From Bacteroides stercoris ATCC 43183 (GTDB lineage: Bacteria > Bacteroidota > Bacteroidia > Bacteroidales > Bacteroidaceae): a stretch of DNA of 64,000 bases. Below, piece by piece: positions 16,779 to 26,209 of the stretch; positions within the stretch are counted from its first letter, which is position 1; each line of letters opens with the position of its first letter. The position numbers were made by a program, and so were the translations under genes. The DNA is taken from NCBI RefSeq assembly GCF_025147325.1, contig NZ_CP102262.1:1116001-1180000 (forward strand), read 5' to 3'. The notes under the pieces are model-generated. The model was given only the letters and a program-made list of their open reading frames with translations, made no database searches and was not told the DNA's origin.

Positions 16779-18368
16779 TCAGTTCAGCCTATTGAACGTT
16801 ATTCTTGAAGGATGTTCTTTTTGATGAAGAATTTTGATTGTGGATTTAATAAAGTCGCTATTGCTGCATTGATATATGTCAATATATTGCTGTGGATTTC
16901 GGTCTACTAAGGGAAACCAACTGCTTTGTATCTGAACAACAATTTTGTGTCCCTTTTTAAATGTATGTGCAATGTCATTCATGGAAAAGCATATATGAGT
17001 GGGTTGATTGGGAGTAAAGGCTTCAGGATGTTCAAAGCTGTTCCTATATCTTCCTCTCATTACTTCTCCCCGTATCAACATTTGATATCCATTCATTAAA
17101 TAGGTGTGCTTTTGAGGTGGATTTTGATAATCATTAGGATATTCATCTATAATTTTAACTACGAAATCTGCATCTGTTGTAGTTATAGCAACTTCTAGTT
17201 CGGCTTTAATGGTACCGCCTAGGGTAATGCTTTCTTTTAGTGGTTCAGTCTTAAAAGACAATACATCTGGGCGGCGTTCGGAAAAACGCTGGTCGCCTGT
17301 CATATATTCTTTAGGGCGGGTATATGTAGTCTTGTCTGTATATGGTACGGGTTTATCGGGGTCTGATATATACTCTGAATGAGATTCCTTTTTTTCTGGA
17401 GGACACATGTTTAGTGTTCCGTTTTCACCCAAATAGAATGAAAGGGGGCGTGTGTCTGTTGGTGGCCATGCATGGAATTGCTTCCACTCGTTTTTTCCGG
17501 AGAAGAAAACGGTTGCCTTTTGTGATGCGGGAGTGGGACTTCCTATATTGTTCAAATGGTATTGTAGGAAAGGATATTCTATATTATTACGGTAATATAG
17601 AACTGTTTGAGAGCCGAAATCTATATTGCCGAGGTTGCTTTGCCCTTTACCGTTCCAAGCGCCATGATGCCATGGCCCCATAATAATTTCCAAATCGGTT
17701 TGAGGGCTTTGCTTGCGAATAGCCTTGTATAACTCCCAGGCTCCATAACAATCTTCTGCGTCAAATAGACCTCCCACTATTAATACAGCGGGATCAATAT
17801 TGTAACAGGAACGACGGCTGTCCCGTTCTTGCCACCATTGGTCATAATTTGGATGTTCCATTAATTCTTTCCAATAGGCGATGCTGTCACCTGCAATGCG
17901 GGTTAAGTCTTTCAGGCTACCGACATTCAGAAAAAAAGAATATTCATCTGTTAGGTAATAGGGCTTGGCTGGTGGCAGGTTGTCGGTTGGGGTGGGGCGT
18001 GGGCGATTGACTGAAGTGGCAAATCTGAAACCGTCGCAAAGCATAAATGCGCCGTTGTGGTGATAGTCATCCCCCATGAACCAGTCGGTGACAGGGGCTT
18101 GGGGAACTACGGCTTTGATTGCCGGATGCTTACTTAATGCCCCCATGAGTGCATAAAATCCTGAATACGAGGAGCCGATAATACCAATATTTCCGTTGTT
18201 GTGTGTATGGGCTAACAACCATTCGGCTGTATCATATACATCACTGGCTTCATCTGTGTCATCCTGTTTTGTTTTATTGCGGATGAACGGGCGTACATTG
18301 ATGAACTCACCTTCGCTCTTCCAACGTCCTCGCACGTCCTGTATTACAAAAATATATTTTTCGTGAAG
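16779..18368 (-). pseudogene. CocE/NonD family hydrolase, C-terminal part (split by IS)
   Basis: This is the larger part of an alpha/beta hydrolase of the CocE/NonD (X-Pro dipeptidyl-peptidase-like) family. It holds the conserved YIFVIQDVRGRWKSEGEF, the nucleophile motif GSSYSGFYAL, the acid region GGLFDAEDCYGAW, the histidine region MGPWHHGAW and the C-terminal jelly-roll domain. The first 92 codons lie beyond an insertion sequence at 20199-20474. Joining 20199 directly to 18368 restores one frame of about 621 codons, reading RLWK-LHEKYIF, so the insertion is the only visible lesion. Confidence 0.88.
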
Positions 18369-20198
18369 GTGTGTCGTAATGCACGATGCACCTCTTTTTT
18401 GTTCATCACTATACAAATCTGTTCATTTTCTTTAAGCTGCGATAATTCGAAGATTTCTTTGATTTATGTGTCTCCAGCATCTAAATAAAGCGACAGTAAG
18501 TTCATAAAACCATCCAATCAGCCATTTCGTATCTTCTTTTGTCAGTTTTGCACACATTTTTTTTATATTGAAGGCAATGGCTAGGAAGGCAAAGTCCATG
18601 AAGACCTTGTCCTTTCCAAAATGTCGGAAACGTTTGTAGTTCATATTGTTTTTAATTTGTCCGAACACGGCCTCCGGTTCTATGCATCTCTGCCCTCTGT
18701 GTTTCAGTCCTTTCTCAGAGCAGAGCAGTTCTTTGGCTCTCCGCTTGTATTGTCTAAGCCTATGATTCAGTTCTATCGTCCTGTTTCCTTTTGCTTTAAA
18801 ACAGCGGCATCGCAGGGGACAACCTTCACACCTGACAGCTCTGTACCGTGCATTTTCGCTGACATATCCGGATGCGGTTTTCACATTCCTGGTGCCTATC
18901 CTCCGCATCCTTTGCCCCATAGGGCAGATGCAGAAGTCATGTTCTTCATTGTAGTAGAAGTTTTCGGCCTTGAACGGGGCCGGTTTGAATCTCGGCCGCT
19001 GCTCCATGTGGAAATAGTTGTACTTTACGTAGGCTTCCATGCCGTTTTCGGACATGAAGCGGTAATTCTCTTCGGAGCCATAGCCGGAATCAGCAACCAC
19101 CGTATGGGCCATCCGTTCATACCTGTTTGAAAAAGATTGCAGGAAAGGAATCAGGGTCAGTGTATCCGTAGGGTTCGGGAAGAGTGCAAAATCGGTGATG
19201 AACTGATTTTCGGTGCCGATTTGAAGGTTGTAACCGGGCTTCGTCTGTCCGTTGCGCATGGCATCCTCCTTCATTCTCATAAAAGTAGCGTCCTTGTCCG
19301 TCTTGGAATAGGAATTCCTCTCTTGCAGTGTTTCCAGATGGCAGTCGTATTCCTGCAGTTTGTCCCTGTGTTCTTCCAGTTCCTTCAGCTGTTTGCGTTT
19401 CTTTTTCAGTTCAGTCTTTTCCTCTTTCGCGGATGGCTCGGAAACCTGTTCCAGTGCATGACGCAATTCTCCTGCCATTTCAGTCAGCATGGCCGGAGTG
19501 AACTCAACTTCCTCATTGTTCTCTGATGACTTCTCCTGAGCAATGACATCGTCTATCTGCCCTAACAGGACATGTATCTTCTTCATCAGGCGTTCACGGT
19601 TCCGCTCAACCGTTTTTCGCCAGACGAAAGTGTACTTGTTGGCTTTGGATTCGAGCTTTGTCCCGTCAATATATTCCACATTCAGGCTGATGAAGCCTTT
19701 GGAAGAGAGAAGAAGTACGGTTTGCGTAAACACTTCGTTAATTTCCTTCTTCACCCGGTTGCGGAAACGGTTGATGGTAATGAAATCCGGTTTCTCATAT
19801 CCGGCCAGCCAGATATAATGGATGTCACGGTGAAGGAGTTTTTCAATTTTCCGGCAGGAGTAGATGTTGTTCATATAGGCATACAGAATGACCTTGAGCA
19901 TCATCTTGGGGTGGTAAGGGCTGCGACCGCATTCCTTATACAGTTTTCTGAAACTTTCAAGATTCAAGCCCTCAACCAGGGCGTCAACCATGCGCACCGG
20001 ATCGTTTTCTGCAATATCCTCATCAATTCTTTGAGGAAAAAGAACGGTTTGGTTGGGATTGTAAGGACGAAAATGTATCTTTGTCATAGTAAAGAACTTA
20101 TGCTTAAAGATACAAAATCTTTAGGTAATAACAAAGCCCCAGCTTGTGAAAGTCGGGGCTTTGTGCGTAAAAAACAGAAGGTGTGCATTTTGACACAC
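18369..20198 (-). mobile_element. IS1182-like insertion sequence, 1830 bp
   Basis: The ends are inverted repeats: GTGTGTCGTAATGCAC at 18369-18384 and, on the other strand from 20198, GTGTGTCAAAATGCAC (14 of 16 identical). One transposase gene fills the element. The flanks are GAAG on one side and CTTC on the other, so the target was the palindrome GAAGCTTC cut at its centre with no visible target duplication. The right end also makes a hairpin with its flank (GAAGGTGTG against CACACCTTC, 20177-20202). A GGGGCTTT stem-loop at 20133-20162 lies upstream of the transposase and may block outside transcription. Confidence 0.85.
18432..20087 (-). CDS. IS1182-family transposase
   Basis: A 551-residue DDE transposase. 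The N-terminal helix-turn-helix domain is in YHPKMMLKVILYAYMNNIYS, the first Asp in EYIDGTKLESKANK, the second in VVADSGYGSEENYRFM and the Glu in EAVFGQIKNNMNYKRF. A Lys/Glu-rich coiled segment lies at about 200-260, and CEGCPLRCRC is the usual Cys cluster before the Glu. The frame is intact, so the element may still be active. Confidence 0.92.
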   Translation of the reverse strand: MTKIHFRPYNPNQTVLFPQRIDEDIAENDPVRMVDALVEGLNLESFRKLYKECGRSPYHPKMMLKVILYAYMNNIYSCRKIEKLLHRDIHYIWLAGYEKPDFITINRFRNRVKKEINEVFTQTVLLLSSKGFISLNVEYIDGTKLESKANKYTFVWRKTVERNRERLMKKIHVLLGQIDDVIAQEKSSENNEEVEFTPAMLTEMAGELRHALEQVSEPSAKEEKTELKKKRKQLKELEEHRDKLQEYDCHLETLQERNSYSKTDKDATFMRMKEDAMRNGQTKPGYNLQIGTENQFITDFALFPNPTDTLTLIPFLQSFSNRYERMAHTVVADSGYGSEENYRFMSENGMEAYVKYNYFHMEQRPRFKPAPFKAENFYYNEEHDFCICPMGQRMRRIGTRNVKTASGYVSENARYRAVRCEGCPLRCRCFKAKGNRTIELNHRLRQYKRRAKELLCSEKGLKHRGQRCIEPEAVFGQIKNNMNYKRFRHFGKDKVFMDFAFLAIAFNIKKMCAKLTKEDTKWLIGWFYELTVALFRCWRHINQRNLRIIAA

Positions 20199-20474
20199 CT
20201 TCCATAGTCTGTTGTTAAACTTCTTTCCGTAGGGTGATGCCTTGTAAGGCGTCCGGGTCATTAATATAGGTGCTTTTTGGGTTCGCTGGAGTGGTTCGTA
20301 TATTGCGGTGTATAAGCATATACCGTCCCGCATGGGAATCATAACTTCTTTTTTATGGTAGTTCTCGGTTATCCAAGTTTCAGTTATCTCTTGTGCCGAC
20401 AAATTAAGTGATAGCCAAATATAAAATAGGGTAAAGCATAAGGCCTTACCCTGTTGATTTATTGAATGGATCAT
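20199..20474 (-). pseudogene. CocE/NonD family hydrolase, N-terminal part (split by IS)
   Basis: The first 92 codons of the split hydrolase: a signal peptide ending near LSLNLSAQ, then the family start KKEVMIPMRDGICLYTAIYEP and MTRTPYKASPYGKKF. Translation would now run into the insertion sequence and end after about 25 foreign codons, before the catalytic serine. It begins 41 bases after the DeoR gene of locus 1 on the same strand, so it may once have been cotranscribed with that regulator. Confidence 0.85.
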
Positions 20475-20515
20475 GATATTAGATGTATTAGATGTAATAT
20501 ATACTATATACCATA

Positions 20516-21280
20516 TTAAACAATGATAAGCTCTATTCCGATTTCTTCGATAGACTGTGCCATTGCTTTGGATATTCCGGAATCTGTGATGATGACGTCT
20601 ACCCGATTGAGGTCACAAATCTTGCCGAAGCCTCTCCGTCCGAATTTTGAGGAATCAGCCAATATGATTGTACGCAGGGAAGCTTCTATCATTTTCTTAT
20701 TTAGATTAGCTTCTGCAATATTTGAGTTGGTGATTCCATGTTCCAAATCAATTCCGTCTACTCCCAAAAAAAGTTTGGAGCAGGTGATTTGTTCAAAAAG
20801 TTGTGAAGTATAATCGCCAATTACAGAACAGGAGTTTTTTCGGACAGTGCCTCCTAATTGGATAACTTCTATGTTATTGACCGCATTTAGCAATATGGCT
20901 GTTTTTAAAGAAGCAGTCACTACGATTAAATGTTCTATTGGAGTCAGTTGTTCAGCAAGCATGTGGACGGTTGATCCTGAAGCTATAATAATAGAGTCGT
21001 TTTTCTCTATTAGTTTGGCAGCGGCTATTGCGATTCTTTTCTTTTCGTTTGTTTGCAGCTTTTCTTTCTCTTGAACATTGATTTCTGGAGTTACGGGGTT
21101 AATGGGACTTGCGCTTCCATGAGTGCGGTAAAGCAGTTTCTTCTCTTCTAAATATTTTAGATCTTTCCGAATGGTAACGGGAGTGACCTCTAGATCTTTA
21201 GCGATATCATTTACTTTGATAAAGCCATTCCTGTTTAAACATTCAAGAATGTACTTATGTCTTTCTGCTATACTTATCAT
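20516..21280 (-). CDS. DeoR/GlpR-family transcriptional regulator (locus 1)
   Basis: A 254-residue regulator. The winged helix-turn-helix spans about residues 5-60, with VNDIAKDLEVTPVTIRKDLKYLEE as the DNA-reading part. The C-terminal sugar-phosphate sensing domain includes IIASGSTVHMLAEQL and FLGVDGIDLEHGIT, and ILADSSKFGRRGF as the typical DeoR end. It is a clear paralogue of the regulator at 49.4 kb. It is divergent from the phosphodiesterase gene, which points to local control by a glycerol phosphate or related compound; the effector is inferred. Confidence 0.9.
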   Translation of the reverse strand: MISIAERHKYILECLNRNGFIKVNDIAKDLEVTPVTIRKDLKYLEEKKLLYRTHGSASPINPVTPEINVQEKEKLQTNEKKRIAIAAAKLIEKNDSIIIASGSTVHMLAEQLTPIEHLIVVTASLKTAILLNAVNNIEVIQLGGTVRKNSCSVIGDYTSQLFEQITCSKLFLGVDGIDLEHGITNSNIAEANLNKKMIEASLRTIILADSSKFGRRGFGKICDLNRVDVIITDSGISKAMAQSIEEIGIELIIV

Positions 21281-21670
21281 TTGGAATTCTATTTTTTACA
21301 AAGGTAAACTAAATCTTAATAAGTAGCAAATGAAAGTTGTAAAAGTTTCATTATATGATATAAATTTCTACTTATCTCTTTTTTATTTCTAAAAACGAAA
21401 AAATATTTGCTTTTTTGTTGTGTTGTATTTCTTTTTATGTATTTTTGCAGTGTTTCTTCTTTCTCTTTATTTCGTATTTATGAAAAAATGAATAGAAATA
21501 AAAGAAAACGAAATAATCCGCACGCCTATGGCAGCATGTTAAAAGCAGAGAAATAGGAAAGTTGGATGTGATATTTATCATTAAACATTTTATTATGTTA
21601 TCCGACCTGTGTGGTGAGTAAGATTTGAATAATGAGTGGTTTGTTTAATGTAAAATTAAAAAATAGTACC
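21281..21670. promoter_or_regulatory. Divergent control region of glycerophosphate locus 1
   Basis: This 390-base AT-rich gap holds a minus-strand -7 box (TACCTTTG, 21299-21306) for the DeoR gene. A plus-strand -7 box (TATTTTTG, 21440-21447) has TGTTG 19 bases upstream as a possible -33. ACGAAA or its complement occurs at 21395-21400, 21470-21475 and 21508-21513, near the plus promoter; similar half-sites occur before glpA. No open frame of note is present, so the phosphodiesterase mRNA would have a leader of over 200 bases. Confidence 0.5.
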
Positions 21671-22576
21671 ATGAAAAACTATGCAAAGCTATTTAAAATG
21701 TCAATGGCTCTCCTTATGTTGGAAGGTCTGTTGGGAGTATCGGATTTGTCTGCACAGAATAAACTGAACACACTGAAATTTGATAAAACATCTCAGCTGA
21801 GAGACTTTTTTAGTTATAAAGGAGACGGAACGATACTGGTTAGCGGTCATCGTGGAGGATACGAGGTGGGCTATGCGGAGAACTGTATAGAAGGTCTGGA
21901 GAATGTTCTTACCCAAATGCCCGCTTTCTTTGAAATAGATCCTCGCCTGACTAAAGACAGTGTGATTGTACTAATGCACGATGCAACTTTGGATCGTACT
22001 ACCACAGGGAGAGGTAAGGTAAAGGACTATACATGGAAGGAACTTCAGTCGCTTCGTTTGAAAGATCATTCCGGCAAAGTGACAGACTGCCGCATTCCAA
22101 CTTTAGAAGAAGTTATTGTTTGGAGTAAAGGCAAAACAATAATCAATTTAGATAAAAAGGATGTTCCGATGTCTATGATCGCAGCTTTGATAAAAAAGCA
22201 TAAAGCGGAAAAACATGTAATGCTGACAGTGCATACAGGTGCACAGGCGAGGTATTATTACGACCGTTTTCCTGATATTATGATGTCTGTCTTTGCTCGC
22301 AACATGAAAGAGTTTGAAGATATATCAATTTCGGGTGTGCCTTGGGAAAACATGATTGCTTATGTTGGCCGCACTTTAACTCCGGAGAATAGTAAAATAT
22401 GCGAAATGCTTCATGCGCATGGAGTGCGTTGTATGATTAGTGTAGCACCTACGCATGACAAACTGCCTACTGTTGAAGAACGTGCGGCAAAATATAAGGA
22501 GGAGATTGACAAGAGGCCGGATATTATAGAATCGGATATACCGACGGAAGTGTGGAAGGTCTTGCACTCTCGGTAA
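21671..22576 (+). CDS. Glycerophosphodiester phosphodiesterase, exported (locus 1)
   Basis: A 301-residue GDPD-family enzyme that would split glycerophosphodiesters into a glycerophosphate and an alcohol. After a signal peptide ending near SDLSAQ, the catalytic residues are in VSGHRGGYEVGYAEN (His-Arg and Glu), FEIDPRLTKDSVIVLMHD (Glu, Asp and the second His) and ATLDRTTTGRGKV. INLDKKDVP follows in place of the usual ExK strand. There is no lipobox, so it is probably periplasmic. I start it at 21671 (MKNYAKLF) because the upstream extension carries no signal features. It leads the plus-strand gene set of locus 1. Confidence 0.88.
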   Translation: MKNYAKLFKMSMALLMLEGLLGVSDLSAQNKLNTLKFDKTSQLRDFFSYKGDGTILVSGHRGGYEVGYAENCIEGLENVLTQMPAFFEIDPRLTKDSVIVLMHDATLDRTTTGRGKVKDYTWKELQSLRLKDHSGKVTDCRIPTLEEVIVWSKGKTIINLDKKDVPMSMIAALIKKHKAEKHVMLTVHTGAQARYYYDRFPDIMMSVFARNMKEFEDISISGVPWENMIAYVGRTLTPENSKICEMLHAHGVRCMISVAPTHDKLPTVEERAAKYKEEIDKRPDIIESDIPTEVWKVLHSR

Positions 22577-22661
22577 TTGATTTGTCTTCCGGAAATAAAT
22601 ATCCCGGAGTTTGTGATAAAAATAACCTAATGGATAATTTAATAATAAGGAAATTATAAAT

Positions 22662-24002
22662 ATGTCAAGAGTTGAAGATGCCTTGAAGGCTGCGAATGAG
22701 ACTTGTGCTCTTCGTATAGGTAGTGAAGTGTTAAATGAGGTCGCTGTTATGTTTAAAGAGCAGTTTCCCGGGAAAAGGGCGGTAGTCGTTGCTGATGAAA
22801 CAACTTGGGATGTTGTTGGTAAAAAAGTGGAAGAAGAATTGAAAAAGGCAGGGGTGAGGTTGCAACCGGCATTCATTTTTACACAGCCGGACCTGTATGC
22901 TGAATATTCTTATATCGATCTTTTGGTCGAATCATTGAAAGAGCATGACGCAATACCGGTAGCGGTAGGTTCCGGAACAATCAATGATTTGACAAAACTT
23001 TCCTCTCATCTGACAGGCAGGAGATATATGTGTGTAGCCACTGCGGCTTCTATGGATGGTTATACGGCATTTGGAGCGTCGATTACGGCGGAGGGTGCTA
23101 AACAAACGTTTAGTTGTCCGGCTCCTTTGGCTGTTTTGGCCGATACGAACATCATTAGAAAAGCTCCCGGCATTATGACTGCTTCCGGGTATGCGGATTT
23201 ATTTGCAAAAGTTACAGCAGGAGCTGACTGGATACTGGCTGATTGGATGGGTGTTGAGAAAATAGATGAGACTGCTTGGAGTATTGTTCAGGATGGTCTG
23301 CATGATGCTTTGGCAAATCCGGAGGGCGCTGCTGCAGGTGATGATGAGGCTATATCGCAACTGGTTGAGGGGCTTATGCTGGGAGGTTTTGCTATGCAGT
23401 GGTCTAAATCAAGTCGGCCTGCTTCCGGTGCAGAGCACCAGTTTAGCCATCTTTGGAATATGGAGCACCATTTGAATAATGGCGAACATATATCTCATGG
23501 ATTTCAAGTCAGTATAGGAATGTTGGCTGTTACGGCATTCTATGAACAGGTTCTGAGGACCCCTTTGGAAAACTTGGATGTCGAAGCCTGTTGTGCAGCA
23601 TGGCCGACTCCGGAGGAATTGAAGAAAGCTGCGCTCGAAATGTTTGTAGGAACTGATTTCCCGAATATCGGAGTACAGGAAACGAAAGCTAAGTACGTGA
23701 CACGTGAAGAATTGGCCGTTCAGTTGCAGCAGTTGAAAGAATATTGGCCGAAAATTCGGGAACGCCTACTTGCACAGTTGCTTCCTTATAAAGAAGTAAA
23801 ACGGCGCTTGGAGTTGGTTGGGGCTCCTACGGAACCGGAACAAATCGGTATTACGAGGAAGCGTTTACGTGATACGTTTATTCGTGCGCAATTTATCCGT
23901 CGCCGTTTTACTGTGCTTGATCTTGCTGTGCGTAGCGGTTATATGAATCAATGGTTGGACGGTTTGTTCGGCAAAGGAAAGATTTGGGAGATAACGGAAT
24001 AA
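22662..24002 (+). CDS. araM: sn-Glycerol-1-phosphate dehydrogenase (AraM/EgsA type)
   Basis: A 446-residue member of the iron/zinc alcohol-dehydrogenase-like group that interconverts sn-glycerol 1-phosphate and dihydroxyacetone phosphate. Diagnostic pieces are VAVGSGTINDLTK (nucleotide site), TAASMDGYTAFGAS (metal Asp region), GAEHQFSHLWNMEHH and HGFQVSIGM (metal His regions). These separate it from glycerol dehydrogenase and from GlpA. The B. subtilis homologue AraM sits next to a HAD phosphatase, AraL, as here. It overlaps no neighbour, has AAGGAAA before the ATG and lies 86 bases after the phosphodiesterase gene. Confidence 0.88.
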   Translation: MSRVEDALKAANETCALRIGSEVLNEVAVMFKEQFPGKRAVVVADETTWDVVGKKVEEELKKAGVRLQPAFIFTQPDLYAEYSYIDLLVESLKEHDAIPVAVGSGTINDLTKLSSHLTGRRYMCVATAASMDGYTAFGASITAEGAKQTFSCPAPLAVLADTNIIRKAPGIMTASGYADLFAKVTAGADWILADWMGVEKIDETAWSIVQDGLHDALANPEGAAAGDDEAISQLVEGLMLGGFAMQWSKSSRPASGAEHQFSHLWNMEHHLNNGEHISHGFQVSIGMLAVTAFYEQVLRTPLENLDVEACCAAWPTPEELKKAALEMFVGTDFPNIGVQETKAKYVTREELAVQLQQLKEYWPKIRERLLAQLLPYKEVKRRLELVGAPTEPEQIGITRKRLRDTFIRAQFIRRRFTVLDLAVRSGYMNQWLDGLFGKGKIWEITE

Positions 24003-24015
24003 AATACGAAAGAAC

Positions 24016-25296
24016 ATGAAACAGGAGGGAATGACGCCTGAGGTGGCAAAGAAGTTTAAGTACTGGCAAACACGAACTATTATAGCAAGCATGATAGGCT
24101 ATGCTTTGTTTTATTTTGTTCGTAAGAACCTAAGTATAGCAATGCCTGCCATGCAGGAAGATTTAGGTATCACAAAAGGAGATTTGGGATTGTTCCTGAC
24201 ACTGCATGGGTTGCTGTATGGGGTTTCAAAGTTCGCTAACGGTTTTATTGGCGATCGTGTGAATGCACGCTATTTTATGGTGACAGGATTGGTGCTTTCC
24301 GCCGTTTGTAATATTTTGTTTGGATTTAGTTCCGCAGTGCTTGTATTTGGTGTTGTTTGGATGCTGAACGGCTGGTTTCAAGGGATGGGTTTTCCGCCTT
24401 GTGCTCGTTTGCTGACTCACTGGATTCCTCCTACGCAACTTGCAACCAAAATGTCCATATGGAATACTTCACATTCTATTGGTGCCGGCTTGGTGGTGAT
24501 AGTATGCGGATATATTGTTAGCCTTGGGTGGCGTTGGTGCTTTTGGTTTCCTTCCATTATTGCTTTGGTAGGTGCGGTGGGACTTTGGTTTGCTCTGCGC
24601 GACACCCCTCATTCTGTGGGTTTGCCAGAACTTAATCAAAAGGGAGCCGGCGAAGCTAAGGAAGAATCTTCCAAGGAGTTTAAGGCTTTTGTACGGAAAC
24701 ATGTTTTTGGAAACCCCACTATTTGGGTATTAGCCTTTGCTAATTTCTTTGTGTATATTGTCCGTTACGCTGTGCTCGATTGGGGACCTACCCTTTTAGG
24801 AGAATGGAAAGGCATCTCCATTCAACATGCCGGCTGGATGGTCGCTGCTTTTGAAATCTCCGGTATTTTGGGGATGTTGACGGCAGGTTGGGCGACAGAC
24901 CGCTTCTTTGGCGGACGCGGACCACGAGTTTGCGTGCTTTGTATGGCTTTGGCTACGGTGTTTATAGCTTTATTTTGGGGATTACAAGAACCTTCGATGT
25001 GGTTGGCTACATGTTTGCTCGGAGCTGCCGGATTCTGCATTTATGGTCCTCAGGCACTCGTTGGTATTGCTGCAGCCAATATAGCTACCAAAAAGGCGGC
25101 GGCTACGGCCGTTGGCTTTACAGGGTTGTTTGGTTATGCCAGTACGTTGGTTTCAGGTTGGGGATTAGGACTTTTGGCTCAACATTATGGTTGGGATGTA
25201 GCGGTCGGTGCGTTGATCTTAATAGCAGTTGTTGGTACTCTTATTTTTATGGCTGCATGGACGGCTAAAGCGAATGGATATGATGAAGGTAATTGA
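24016..25296 (+). CDS. GlpT/UhpT-type organophosphate:phosphate antiporter (locus 1)
   Basis: A 426-residue, 12-helix major facilitator protein. The helix-1 pattern GYALFYFVRKNLSIAMPAM carries the conserved Arg that binds phosphate in GlpT, and NGWFQGMGFPPCARLLTHW is the organophosphate antiporter signature; VRYAVLDWGPT follows in the second half. It is a distant paralogue of the transporter at 54.6 kb. It begins 13 bases after the dehydrogenase gene, so the two are surely cotranscribed. I infer import of glycerol 1-phosphate or another glycerol phosphate. Confidence 0.87.
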   Translation: MKQEGMTPEVAKKFKYWQTRTIIASMIGYALFYFVRKNLSIAMPAMQEDLGITKGDLGLFLTLHGLLYGVSKFANGFIGDRVNARYFMVTGLVLSAVCNILFGFSSAVLVFGVVWMLNGWFQGMGFPPCARLLTHWIPPTQLATKMSIWNTSHSIGAGLVVIVCGYIVSLGWRWCFWFPSIIALVGAVGLWFALRDTPHSVGLPELNQKGAGEAKEESSKEFKAFVRKHVFGNPTIWVLAFANFFVYIVRYAVLDWGPTLLGEWKGISIQHAGWMVAAFEISGILGMLTAGWATDRFFGGRGPRVCVLCMALATVFIALFWGLQEPSMWLATCLLGAAGFCIYGPQALVGIAAANIATKKAAATAVGFTGLFGYASTLVSGWGLGLLAQHYGWDVAVGALILIAVVGTLIFMAAWTAKANGYDEGN

Positions 25297-25308
25297 AGGG
25301 ATTGAAAA

Positions 25309-26151
25309 ATGGATATAAATGAAATAATATTGGAAAAGGTTCGCCGAGTGAAGCATGTAGCTTTAGATATGGATGGAACTATTTATAATGGAGGGACGCT
25401 TTTCCCTTTTACGATTGGTTTTTTAGATAAAATGAAGGAGCTGGGTATTGGCTATTCGTTTTTGACTAATAATCCTTCGAGAAGTACTAACGATTATTTG
25501 AAGCATTTGAATGACATGGGAATTAAGGCTTCAAAAGATGAGTTCTATACGTCAGCTCAGGCTACAATCGATTATCTCCGTTTGTATCGTCCTGATTGTA
25601 ATCGGCTTTTCATTTTGGGGACTCCAAGCATGATAAAAGAGTTTGAGGAGGCTGGGTTTGAGTCTACAATGGACGATGCAAATGATGAGCCGGATGCTGT
25701 TGTTGTAGGATTTGATATGTCCTTGGTATATTCGCGCTTGTGTCGTGCTGCGTGGTGGATTAATCAGAAGAAGTTTTATCTTGCGACTAACCCGGACCGG
25801 ATATGTCCGACTGATAAATCTTTGGTGCTGGTTGATTGCGGGTCTATTTGTTCAAGTTTGGAGCATGCTACCGGGCGAAAACCGGATATGGTTATCGGCA
25901 AGCCTGATCCTCGAATGTTGAACGGTATCATGGAGCGTCATAATCTGCAAGCTGAACAAATAGCTATGGTTGGTGATCGGATTTATACGGATATTCTTAT
26001 GGCACAGCGGGCAAACGCTCTGTCGGTGTTGGTTCTTTCAGGAGAGACAACGTATAAGGAGGCTGTGGCTCTTCAGCCTAATCCGGATTTGATTATGCGC
26101 GATTTGGCGGAATTTCAGGAAATGATTTTATTAGCACATAGTACGTTTTAA
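25309..26151 (+). CDS. HAD-IIA family phosphatase (NagD/AraL-like)
   Basis: A 280-residue haloacid-dehalogenase phosphatase. Motif I is LDMDGTIYNGG, motif II SFLTNNPSRS, and motif III/IV are KPDPRML and MVGDRIYTDILMA; the type IIA cap lies between II and III. Family members act on small phosphates such as glycerol phosphate, phosphoglycolate and sugar phosphates. It begins 12 bases after the transporter. In this context it may release glycerol from glycerol phosphate or remove toxic by-products; the B. subtilis AraL-AraM pair is the closest known parallel. Confidence 0.88.
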   Translation: MDINEIILEKVRRVKHVALDMDGTIYNGGTLFPFTIGFLDKMKELGIGYSFLTNNPSRSTNDYLKHLNDMGIKASKDEFYTSAQATIDYLRLYRPDCNRLFILGTPSMIKEFEEAGFESTMDDANDEPDAVVVGFDMSLVYSRLCRAAWWINQKKFYLATNPDRICPTDKSLVLVDCGSICSSLEHATGRKPDMVIGKPDPRMLNGIMERHNLQAEQIAMVGDRIYTDILMAQRANALSVLVLSGETTYKEAVALQPNPDLIMRDLAEFQEMILLAHSTF

Positions 26152-26167
26152 TATATGAGGGTAGAAG

Positions 26168-26174
26168 TTTTTTT
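26168..26174 (+). other. T7 homopolymer where the EEP reading frame breaks
   Basis: An ATG at 26155, three bases after the phosphatase stop, opens a frame that ends after 15 codons. The frame of the EEP enzyme runs open from 26165 and encodes a hydrophobic stretch (KFFCVLFFSITG). Loss of one T from this run would join MRVEVF to CVLFFSITG and give a signal peptide in frame with the enzyme. Confidence 0.45.
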
Positions 26175-26209
26175 GCGTATTATTTTTCTCGATAACAGGT
26201 AAATACGGT

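Noticed and set aside
20133..20162. Terminator for the CocE gene
   Set aside because: It lies inside the insertion sequence, upstream of the transposase, and its T tail is weak; it belongs to the element.
22662..24002. Glycerol dehydrogenase or 3-dehydroquinate synthase-like enzyme
   Set aside because: The SMDGYTAFGAS and EHQFSHLWNMEHH segments are those of glycerol-1-phosphate dehydrogenases, and the gene context is glycerophosphate metabolism.
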